Shown in pieces: positions 9,888-19,427 of a stretch of DNA of 64,000 nucleotides (its first letter is position 1; every line of letters starts with the position of its first letter). The stretch comes from Pythium myriotylum (Eukaryota > Oomycota > Peronosporomycetes > Pythiales > Pythiaceae): the NCBI GenBank assembly GCA_023091665.1, contig JALJCQ010000015.1, positions 1,984,001-2,048,000 of the forward strand. Reading direction: 5' to 3'. Made by a program: the position numbers and the translations under genes. Below the pieces are notes generated by a model, which saw only the letters and a program-made list of their open reading frames with translations, ran no database searches and was not told the origin of the DNA.

Positions 9888-12800
9888 ATGGCGCTCTCCC
9901 CCGTGGCCTCCGACATGGTCTCCGACATGCTCAGCCAGGAGCGAGGCCAGCTCGTGCTCGCCGACGGCTCGGCCTACACCGGCTACTCGTTCGGCGCGCA
10001 CAAGTCCATGTCGGGCGAAGTCGTCTTCAACACGGGCATGGTCGGCTACCCAGAGGCGCTCTCGGACCCGTCGTACCGCGGGCAGATCCTCGTGCTCACG
10101 TACCCGCTCATCGGCAACTACGGCGTGCCCAGCTTCGACGTCAAGGATGAGTTCGGTCTGCCCAAGTACTTTGAGTCGAGCCACGTCCAGATCTCGGGAC
10201 TGATCGTCTCAGAGTACTCGTTCCAACACTCGCACTGGAACGCCGTCACGTCGCTCGGAGAGTGGCTCAAAGAGCACAACATCCCGGCGCTTTTCGGCAT
10301 TGACACGCGTATGATCACCAAGCGTATCCGCTCGCAAGGCGCGGTACTCGGCAAGATCGAGTTCGAAGGCCAAGAGGTGCCACTTGATGACCCGAACAAG
10401 CAAAATCTTGTGGCCATGGTCTCCCCCAAGGAGGTCAAGGTGTACAACAAAGGCGGGGCCACGAAGATCATCGCGTTTGACTGTGGCATGAAGCACAACA
10501 TCGTGCGTTACCTCGCAGGCAAGGGTGTCCAGCTGACGGTCGTGCCTTACGACTACGACCTTCCCAACTCAGACCTCGAATACGATGGCATCTTCATCAG
10601 CAACGGCCCAGGCGACCCGGTTATGGCAGAGAAGACTATCCAGAGCATCCGCTGGGCGATTTCACTGGACAACCCGAAGCCGATTTTTGGGATCTGTCTC
10701 GGCAACCAGATTTTGGCGCTCGCCGCAGGAGCGACAACGTACAAGATGAAGTACGGTAACCGAGGTATGAATCAGCCATGTATCGATATGCGCACAACGA
10801 GGTGTTACATCACTCCTCAGAACCATGGCTTCGCTGTTGACTCCAAATCCCTCCCGATTGGCTGGAAGACATTTTTCATGAATGCGAACGATCACTCAAA
10901 CGAAGGAATCATTCACGAGACGAAGCCATTCTTCTCGGTGCAGTTCCACCCGGAGGCCTGCGGTGGCCCTACGGATACAGCGTTCCTCTTCGACATGTTC
11001 CTGGAGAAGGTCACAGGGGCACCGCAGAAGCTGACGCTTTTGGATACTACTCTGTACGATCGCCCACGATTCACCAAGGTGCTCCTGCTCGGATCAGGTG
11101 GTCTTTCGATTGGCCAGGCTGGTGAATTCGATTACTCAGGCTCGCAAGCCATCAAGGCCCTCAAGGAAGAGGGAGTACAGGTCATTCTTGTGAATCCAAA
11201 CATTGCGACAGTGCAGACTTCTAAGGGTCTTGCAGACAAGGTGTACTTTGTCCCTGTGCGCCGTTCGACAGTGTTGGAAATCATTAAGAAGGAGAAGCCC
11301 GATGGAATTCTTGTCAGCATGGGCGGACAGACGGCGTTGAGCGTCGGAATCGAGCTGTACGAGAATGGCGACTTGGAGAAACACAATGTGCGTGTAATGG
11401 GAACGCAAATCCCAGCGATTATCGACACGGAAGATCGCGAAAAGTTTGCGCAAAAGCTGGCAGAAATCAACGAAACCATTGCGCTTAGCAAGTCGGCCAC
11501 AACAGTCGAAGATGCCCTTGCTGCTGCCAAGGAGATTGGCTACCCAGTGCTTGTACGTTCGGCATTTGCTCTTGGTGGCCTCGGCTCCGGTTTCGCCTCG
11601 AATGAAGAAGAACTCCGAGTGCTTGCGACCAAGGCCCTCCACGGCTCATCCACAGACAACAGTCCCAAGCAGATTCTGATTGACCAAGACTTGCGTGGCT
11701 GGAAAGAAGTTGAGTACGAGGTTGTCCGTGACGCGAAGGATAACTGCATCACCGTTTGCAACATGGAGAACTTCGACCCCCTCGGCATCCATACGGGCGA
11801 CTCCATTGTCGTCGCACCATCTCAGACATTGTCCAACAGTGAATACTTCAAGTTGCGTTCGACTGCGCAGAAGGTTGTGCGTCACTTGGGCATTGTTGGA
11901 GAGTGCAACATCCAGTACGCGCTGGACCCGTACTCGGAGCGATACTGCATCATTGAAGTTAATGCGCGCCTCTCGCGCTCGTCCGCACTCGCCTCGAAGG
12001 CCACTGGTTACCCTCTTGCCTATGTTGCAACAAAAATCTCGCTGGGCATCGACCTTGTCAACATCAAGAACTCCGTGACGAAGACGACTACAGCTTGCTT
12101 TGAGCCATCACTTGATTACTGTGTCGTGAAGATGCCACGTTGGGATCTGAAGAAGTTCTCTCGAGTCTCAAACGATCTCGGAAGTTTCATGTTGTCGGTT
12201 GGAGAGGTCATGTCAGTTGGTCGCAACTTCGAGGAGTGTATTCAGAAGGCTGTGCGCATGGTGAATCCGGTCCTTGATGGTCTTAACGCCAATGTCATCG
12301 ACAACGAGACTAGCACGGCGATCATTGACGAGAAGCTAAAGCATCCGACAGACGAGCGTCTCTTTTACGTCATGGCCGCACTTGATGTTGGATACTCGGT
12401 TGATAAGGTCCACGAGTTGACCAAGATTGACCGCTGGTTCCTGTCCAAGCTCATGCGTATTTCCACGCTACGCAAGTCTCTCTCGAGCTACACACTTCCT
12501 GGTCTCGACGAACGTTATCTGAAGCTGCTCAAGGTGAACGGCTTCTCAGATCGACAGATCGCCGCTGAGATCAAGGGAGCAACAGAACTTGACGTTCGAA
12601 ACCGCCGTAAGGAGCTTGGTGTTGTGCCATGCGTCAAGCAGATCGATACGCTCGCTGCCGAGTTCCCAGCTCAAACCAATTACCTCTACATGACATACTC
12701 TGGATCAGAGGACGACATTCCAAACAGCGACGATGGTGTGATTGTGCTTGGCTGTGGTCCATACTGTATCGGTTCATCGGTTGAGTTTGATTGGTGCGCG

Positions 12801-14351
12801 GTGAGTGCCGTGCGTACCATTCGCGAGCTGGAAAAGCCCGCGATTGTGATCAACTACAACCCTGAGACCGTGAGCACCGACTACGATGAAAGCGACCGTC
12901 TTTACTTCGAAGAGCTTAGTCTCGAGCGCGTTCTCGACATTTACGACCGCGAGCATCCGGAAGGCGTTATCGTCTCAGTGGGTGGCCAGATTCCAAACAA
13001 CCTGGCCATGCCGCTATACAAGAACGGAGTCAACATTCTCGGAACCCACCCGGAGAGCATCGACCGCTGCGAGGATCGCAACAAGTTCTCGGCTCTGCTC
13101 GACTCGATTGGTGTTGATCAACCTCGTTGGGCTCAAGTTCAGGGCCACGATTCCGCCATGACTTTCTCTCGCGAAGTCGGATTTCCTGTGCTCGTTAGAC
13201 CGAGCTACGTGCTGTCCGGTGCAGGGATGATCGTCGCTTCCGATGAAGCTCAATTGCAGACTTACCTTGCGAGCGATGCAGTCAAGATGTCCAACTCAAT
13301 CTGTATCTCCAAGTTCATTTTGAATGCGAAGGAAGTCGAGTTCGACGGTGTCGCGAAGGATGGTCACATCGTCAACTACGCAATCTCCGAGCACGTGGAG
13401 AACGCTGGTGTTCACTCTGGTGATGCAACGCTCGTGCTCCCAGCACAAAAGCTTTACGTGGGTACAATCAAGGCTGTCAAGCGAATCGCCAGTTCCATCG
13501 CTCACGCGCTCAATATCACGGGACCGTTCAACATTCAGCTCATGGCCCGCGACAACGACGTCAAGGTCATCGAATGCAACTTGCGCGCCTCCCGTACGTT
13601 CCCGTTCATCTCGAAGACCTTCGACCTCAACTTTATCAACCTCGCGACGAAAGCGATGCTTGGTTTGCCGGTGAAGTCTGTGCCAATTGCACTCACGGAT
13701 ATCGATTACGTTGGTGTCAAGGCTCCTCAGTTTTCATTCACTCGTCTTCACGGCGCTGATCCTACACTCGGCGTTGAGATGGCCTCGACGGGTGAGGTTG
13801 CTTGCTTCGGCACCGACATGCATGAGGCGTACCTCAAGGCGCTTCTCAGCGCAGGCTTCAAGATGCCAAAACAGAAGAAGGTTCTGATCTCGATCGGCAA
13901 CGCTGACATCAAGCGGGAATTTGGTGACAGTGCGCTTATTCTTCAGTCACTCGGTTACGATATCTACGCAACCCCTGGCACGGCTTCGTACTTGGAGTCG
14001 CTCGGTATCGAGGCTACAGTGTTGCACAAGCCTCTCGCAAAGGACAAGCGCAGCCAACAGCAGTCGCCCAATGCAGTTGACTACATCTCGACGGGCAAGA
14101 TTGAGCTGGTCATTAACGTCCCAGAAGGTTCAAACCATGACGAAATCTCGGCCGGTTACCTCATCCGCCGTGCCGCCGTGGACTTTGGGGTCTCACTCAT
14201 CAACAACGTCAAGTGCGCCGTGCTCTTCGCCCAAGCTATCCAGAAGGTGCGCAAGCTTGAAATCTGCAACATCTCCGAGTACTACGCGATGCCGACGGTC
14301 GGGTGGCGCCCTGGGCAGAAGCTGACGGCTCGCAAAATGTCGATTTGCTAG
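9888..14351 (+). CDS. Carbamoyl-phosphate synthase, glutamine-hydrolysing (fused GATase and CPSase)
   Basis: Makes carbamoyl phosphate from glutamine, bicarbonate and 2 ATP, for pyrimidine and/or arginine synthesis. A single exon encodes 1487 residues from the ATG at 9888 (context GCCATGG). The frame stays open to an ATG at 9756, which would add 44 residues. Order of domains: small-subunit N domain (to about 180); class I glutamine amidotransferase with nucleophile C270 in GICLGNQ and the HPE dyad at 354-356; first CPSase half from about 391 (LLLGSGGLSIGQAGEFDYSG); oligomerisation region; second half (VLGCGPYCIGSSVEFDW); C-terminal MGS-like allosteric domain (about 1330-1487). No dihydroorotase or aspartate transcarbamylase domain follows, unlike animal CAD or fungal Ura2, so the later steps must be encoded elsewhere. 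All GATase catalytic residues are present. Confidence 0.97.
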   Translation: MALSPVASDMVSDMLSQERGQLVLADGSAYTGYSFGAHKSMSGEVVFNTGMVGYPEALSDPSYRGQILVLTYPLIGNYGVPSFDVKDEFGLPKYFESSHVQISGLIVSEYSFQHSHWNAVTSLGEWLKEHNIPALFGIDTRMITKRIRSQGAVLGKIEFEGQEVPLDDPNKQNLVAMVSPKEVKVYNKGGATKIIAFDCGMKHNIVRYLAGKGVQLTVVPYDYDLPNSDLEYDGIFISNGPGDPVMAEKTIQSIRWAISLDNPKPIFGICLGNQILALAAGATTYKMKYGNRGMNQPCIDMRTTRCYITPQNHGFAVDSKSLPIGWKTFFMNANDHSNEGIIHETKPFFSVQFHPEACGGPTDTAFLFDMFLEKVTGAPQKLTLLDTTLYDRPRFTKVLLLGSGGLSIGQAGEFDYSGSQAIKALKEEGVQVILVNPNIATVQTSKGLADKVYFVPVRRSTVLEIIKKEKPDGILVSMGGQTALSVGIELYENGDLEKHNVRVMGTQIPAIIDTEDREKFAQKLAEINETIALSKSATTVEDALAAAKEIGYPVLVRSAFALGGLGSGFASNEEELRVLATKALHGSSTDNSPKQILIDQDLRGWKEVEYEVVRDAKDNCITVCNMENFDPLGIHTGDSIVVAPSQTLSNSEYFKLRSTAQKVVRHLGIVGECNIQYALDPYSERYCIIEVNARLSRSSALASKATGYPLAYVATKISLGIDLVNIKNSVTKTTTACFEPSLDYCVVKMPRWDLKKFSRVSNDLGSFMLSVGEVMSVGRNFEECIQKAVRMVNPVLDGLNANVIDNETSTAIIDEKLKHPTDERLFYVMAALDVGYSVDKVHELTKIDRWFLSKLMRISTLRKSLSSYTLPGLDERYLKLLKVNGFSDRQIAAEIKGATELDVRNRRKELGVVPCVKQIDTLAAEFPAQTNYLYMTYSGSEDDIPNSDDGVIVLGCGPYCIGSSVEFDWCAVSAVRTIRELEKPAIVINYNPETVSTDYDESDRLYFEELSLERVLDIYDREHPEGVIVSVGGQIPNNLAMPLYKNGVNILGTHPESIDRCEDRNKFSALLDSIGVDQPRWAQVQGHDSAMTFSREVGFPVLVRPSYVLSGAGMIVASDEAQLQTYLASDAVKMSNSICISKFILNAKEVEFDGVAKDGHIVNYAISEHVENAGVHSGDATLVLPAQKLYVGTIKAVKRIASSIAHALNITGPFNIQLMARDNDVKVIECNLRASRTFPFISKTFDLNFINLATKAMLGLPVKSVPIALTDIDYVGVKAPQFSFTRLHGADPTLGVEMASTGEVACFGTDMHEAYLKALLSAGFKMPKQKKVLISIGNADIKREFGDSALILQSLGYDIYATPGTASYLESLGIEATVLHKPLAKDKRSQQQSPNAVDYISTGKIELVINVPEGSNHDEISAGYLIRRAAVDFGVSLINNVKCAVLFAQAIQKVRKLEICNISEYYAMPTVGWRPGQKLTARKMSIC

Positions 14352-17236
14352 GCTCGGTTTTACATTCATCTCAGCGCAATATTTCCATTAGTTTTAGTAT
14401 TACCATACCTAATCGTTCACACTTGCAACCGCTTCGCGATTTTTTGATCCATCCAAAATCGAACCAGTATTTATGACTCATTGTTCGATATTTTGGTTCT
14501 TTTCTTCGTCGTTACCGAAAAGCTTCGATATTCCCGTTAGAATCAGCCATCGTGGAAGAATACCAGTCTTCTCCACCCCAAGCGAGACTGTCAGCACGAT
14601 ACAACCGCACCTTAGGTGTGCTGCCCGTTACGCAATTGCAGAGAGTGTCGTTGGGCCGACGGCAAATGGTTCTTTGCTCCTAGTAGAGATTGACGCTTCT
14701 TCAAAATCACACTGCAACATTTGCCTCTGATTAACGGCGATTCTTGGGCTTCGGTTTGGGCACATGATCCTTCCACCAATGAAAGAGCTAGCGTAGCCAG
14801 GCAAATAGCGTAGCCAAGTAAATACCGTCCGAGAAGAGAATACATTAATGTGTGGCTGACGCACCGCTTTCCTCGCTCAGCTGCATTTTCCGATACATAC
14901 AGTACATTAGTAGCAGCTACAACATGAGATCCAAGTCAGCATCGACACCGGTGAGTAATAAACACAGCTTCAGCGTCCAGCGAATGATATGTCGTGCGAC
15001 GACGTGCAATATCCGCGTTGTCAGTGTTATCTGGGGAGAAGTTTTTCGGATACGACGTAGAGGAATTAATTTATTTGCTTCGTTGCCAATCCTCGGGAAA
15101 AGCCGTACTTTTCGTCTCTTTGGCGCAATCCCGTGCGTGATCGTGAGAATGTCCACGAAGAGTCCTCTTGGTGTCCACACCGGAAGACGAGCCAGCGCGC
15201 AGTGGGATAATTGAACTCACCGACGAGTACATTGTGTCCTCGGTTGTCCTCCACAAAATCGTTAGCATCTCACATCATCGAGGACAAGATTCCTTGGATA
15301 TTGCATGGACTCTGAGCTGAAATTTTCACTGACGGTTGGGGATCTATTTCTCTCCATTCTCTTTTACTGAAGATGGCCGAGAGAAGCAAGATGGAGTATT
15401 GGACTGGCTGGAGTGTTGCGTGCGGCTGCGCATCCTTGAGCCATCAGAAGAGGCAGGCACTCTTTCTGGCCACCTGTCACGACATGCCTACTAGTCAGTT
15501 TGCGTGGGATGATCAGGTCACACTTCATGGAGCACAAACAATGCGACGTAATTCCAGTCGCGTGTCAATACGTGGACAACTTCGACGTCCCATCGTGTGT
15601 GCATTCTCTTCGCGACCTTCGAGCCATCCACGGACGACTCTTCATCAGCTGTGCGCCTTGAGGCAGCTCTCCGGTGGGCCACAGCAGAGCGCACGTATGC
15701 GCTTCGTTGGCTTCGCGCCTCTTAGAGAACCGCGCTCGGCGCCGGAGACGGCGCATCATGGTCGATCCCATGGGCACCGCTCAGTCGGCCACCATCAATG
15801 CAGAATTTAAATTCGGGACGGAGGACATAAGATTAGGAACATTCGGGACACATTGGGCAAGACAAGACCTTGAAGACGACTCTGGCATGAAAACAAATCG
15901 GACCAAGAAGCCGAGAACAGAGAGAGCGAGGAAGAGTGAGGGAGAGTGCGGGAGAGTGAATGAGAGTGAGGGTGAGAGTGAGAGAGGGAGGGCAGGGAGA
16001 GTAAGCGAGAGAGAGAGCTGATCCAGTCGTTGACGAGAGACAAAATTTTTATCAACTTCTAACGCGACTCTGTTTTGTTGACACTGTCGCCTGAAACTGA
16101 TCGAGTGAAAGAGATTGGATACTCGGTCAGCAGAACTCTTCGATTGGAGCACACCGTCGCTCTGGAGCACTGGATTTCACAGTTGGCATGCAGCTGCCGT
16201 CGATCTCCAGCGTCTGACCGACGAGGGGTAGCGTTAGCAAGGATTACGTGTCGAAACCGCCAGATGAATAGGCTTGGGGCTTTATGGGATGATGGTCGTG
16301 ACATGCGACAGCGTTTGTTGCTTCACACATGGCCTTTTCTCTCGGGCCTCACCGTGTGGCAGCATCATGATGACAAGGCCGATGCCAGGACGAGTCTGAG
16401 TTCGGCTGGTGCGTCCCTCGTTTGGGAGGTCGAATTCGGATCTGTTCGGAACGTGGCTGCTGGACACCTTGGTGGAGTGTCCACGTTAAGTTCGCACGGC
16501 TCTAACCGTTGCGAACCTCTCCTCTCCTCTCGCGGTAGCTCCCACGGTCTCCACCCCCAACGCCACCAGCTCAGCAGGGTGGTGCCTCTCGGCGCTGGTC
16601 ACACCAATCGGAGCCGAGCCAGTCAGTCGCGAGTGTAGAAAGATCCCGCCTCGACGCTCTCTCGGGCGTCGCGACGGAAATAAGTCGGCAGGCTTCCTCT
16701 ACGTCCCGTGGCTCGCGTGGGGTTGTGGGCCCCCTAGGTTTGGACTGCACACAGCCACGGCGAGTGCGTGTCGAGAGGAGTGCTCAGCTGGTCCGCCCTG
16801 GGGCTCGGGGTTCTCGCTCTGTCGACCTCCCAATTACAGCAGCCTTGTTCTCCAGCTGCAGCCGCTCAGACTCGGCACCCACCTGACTGGGGCTATTGGA
16901 GTTCGAGCTAGGGCCGGACGATGGAGAGTAGCAGACCGAGGAAGTGGAGCGGGTTTTTTGTTTTGCATTCGTGAGCGAGAGCCAAAGGAAAGACTGAGAG
17001 GCAGTGGAGAGGCCTTCCCACAACCACTTGCTTTGGCAGAACTCTACACAGCAGCCGCCCATCGCGCTCAAGCCAAAGACTACACACTCGCCGACTTAAC
17101 ACGCCACCAACCACCGCATCGCGACTTGTTGGGTGACGAGTTGCCGCCCAGCAGACGCGACGGACGCGTAGTACATCACTCTCGCGTGGGGACGACGGAC
17201 GCGCAGACGCCCGACTCGACAGACAAGCCACATAAG
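14352..17236. other. Gene-poor interval with unassembled open segments
   Basis: About 2.9 kb. On the minus strand between 14600 and 15380 several open blocks (one containing EDNRGHNVLVGEF near 15190-15250) are flanked by splice-like sites, but I could not join them into one protein or recognise a domain; a stop lies in the frame near 15270. This may be an unrecognised gene, a relic, or nothing. 16000-17236 is mostly the GC-rich leader region of the next gene. No RNA gene is seen. Confidence 0.4.
15917..16018. repeat. Purine-rich GA/GAGT low-complexity tract
   Basis: About 100 bp made almost only of A and G on the plus strand (GAGA, GAGTGAGG and GGGAGAGT units in irregular order). It is a degenerate microsatellite. 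Open frames across it on both strands are artefacts of its composition. Confidence 0.75.
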
Positions 17237-19427
17237 ATGCAAGTCCAGTCTGTGTTCCGCGTGCTCGAATGTCCACACGACGGACAACCCATGTTCTCTT
17301 CCGAGTATAAGCGAAGCAACCGCACGCGCATGTCCAAGGTGGGCCCTGACGGCGTGTCGTTTTGGCTCTTCTCACGTATGAAACTGATCATTTCGTGGAT
17401 GCATTTAGATCCTCCGGTGTTTCCCGCATTGCTGTCCGACCCACCGACCGCGCAGCTACTGTGGATCAGCATTGCACGTCCATGTGACTCTAATCGGCGA
17501 CGACAGTGAAGAGAAGGAAGGCGAGGATAACGTCAGCGGTGACGACGAACAGCAACCGTTGTGGAAACTGGATGTTCTGTCCCCTGCTCAGGCCTTAAGT
17601 GATTTCGTGGTGTTCGGACGATTTGAAGTTCACGACCCGGACGACCCTTTGAGGTCTGAGTTGCGTCTAGGCCAGCACGTCCGGGCCTCGGATATCACTG
17701 AGAACCGTGATCCAGATGTTATCTGGGTCCCTGGAGGCCAGGCTACGAGCCAGCGAGCCCTTGAGCTCGCAGAGGGGAGAGACTCGGGTCCTTCGCGTGT
17801 GTTCGTCTTAAACGAAGGTGATGGCGAGAGCCACCACTGGGAGTACGATTGGCGTAGTGGTACAAGCCAGCGCAAGCGCGCCAGTCAACACAAGTTTCGG
17901 GCCTACGTCTTCCTTCCGGATGTAGTGGATCCATCTATGTGGCAGGTGGTAGCTATCACCTCTTCGACTCCTTTCACACTCTCGTCGTATCGGAAGCAAG
18001 ATGACGACGATTACGAAGGTGGAGGGGAACTTTCCCTTATTCAGGAGTTATCGGCAGTTGTGACTTCCGGCGGTATTTTACAACCACCTCCATCTGCGGC
18101 CCCTGTCAACGAGATCATGTTACTGCGTCAGAATCAGTTAGTGGTGCGTGACACGACTAAACTGGCCGTGGTGATCAATCTGCTTTCGGTCATTGATGTC
18201 AGTTGGGTGGATGGAGATGTGCTGGCATCGCATGTCGTATCAATACTCCGAACCAATCCAGACACAGCCACCACGTCCCTCGCTCAATACCCCGCTCTTG
18301 ACCAAGAGCTCCACCAGTACGCGACCTCAGTTGTGTTACCTTGCCTAACCGCCCTCAGGGCTGCGTCGCCGCCACCGACATCGGACGCCTGGCTCACGAA
18401 ATGGAGTGGGCTGCTGCAGCTTTGCGTGGACATGTTTTGTCAGCTCATTAAAGATGGGACTCTCGCCGAGTTGCAGGCTCTCGTCCGACGAGCTTCTCGA
18501 GTACAAACAATCACAGACGCGCAAGCTATCACGTCGTTCGTTGATTTCGCGGCCGAATTGGCGCGCCATACTGAACTTGTCGTTCGTCAACTTAGTGACC
18601 ACGCTTCACTGGATTTGTTAGTGGACGATATCGTCTCGTGCCTTTTCGAGGAAGACCCAGAGTTCGAATGGGTGCCAAGGTTCACAAGGGAAGAGGCTCT
18701 GCGCTTGCTGCGAAACACAAGCCTGCTGGGACTGGACAGTTACAGAGAACAGCTTCGACTTTGTGCCGCTGCTACGATCCCAACGCCTGGACTGCAGAGC
18801 GAAGTATCGAGACTCTTCACAGGCACTTGGTGTTGCACATCGGCCGATACGTCTTCTTCTCTATCATTGCCTGCACCCCCTCAGGACTTTGGTTTCTCTG
18901 CTTTGACCGCCATTCAAATACTGACTGCCGCTCAAAGAATTGATATGATCATGGATGCCGACGCGACTGCTTTGCGAGTACGCACCAATTGGAGCTTCTT
19001 CTCAGAGCTTTGGAGCTCCTACGTGTTGGACGGTCGGCAGTATGCCGCTGCACTGCTTCCCAACGGTCTCAGCACCAGCATCTGGAACCAACTTGGAGCA
19101 GGATCAATTGTTGGCGATTACCGTGGGGGTGTGCGTCAAGCCGAAGACGGATCGATTGTCCTCGATCTGGACGTCTTCGTGTACAGTGTTAATGCACCTT
19201 CGTACTTCATCCAGATCGCCATGGTCCCGGCCGTTTCCTCTGGAGAAAGTCCACTTCAGTTGCTCATGCATGTACGAGTCTATCGCAGTCGCTTTGTCGC
19301 CGAAGCGCAGGTGGTGAGAAGAGACGAGCTGTCTCTCATGGCCCCAACTCAGCGCAGCGCACTGGTCGACTTCACTGCTGATGATCTTTTGCTCGCTGCG
19401 ACGATGGTTTACGAGCAGACGCCGTGA
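17237..19427 (+). CDS. Unrecognised 706-residue protein with Cys/His-rich N terminus
   Basis: Two exons, 17237-17338 and 17409-19427, joined over a 70-nt intron that has a CTGAT branch site and a TTTAG acceptor. The long second frame has no usable ATG near its start, so the upstream exon is needed. Joining them produces a Cys/His-rich module with pattern C-P-H...C-F-P-H-C-C-P-T-H...Y-C-G within residues 10-55, which is disrupted if the exons are not joined. The spacing suggests metal binding, perhaps a small zinc module, but I do not recognise it. The rest has an acidic segment (DDSEEKEGED), a helical middle part, and a C-terminal block (about 480-690) with alternating hydrophobic beta-like strands (LDLDVFVYSV, IQIAMVPAV, LLMHVRVY). 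No signal peptide or membrane span is seen. Probably an oomycete-specific conserved protein; function unknown. Confidence 0.75.

Noticed and set aside
10118..10501. Open frames antisense to carbamoyl-phosphate synthase
   Set aside because: They mirror a highly conserved GC-rich coding sequence, have no family match, and the plus frame is certain.
15373..15810. Plus-strand frame of 145 codons
   Set aside because: Composition is unlike the real genes here and it runs into a low-complexity region; no domain.
15781..16170. Minus-strand Ser/Leu-rich frame
   Set aside because: Caused by the GA-rich microsatellite at 15917-16018.
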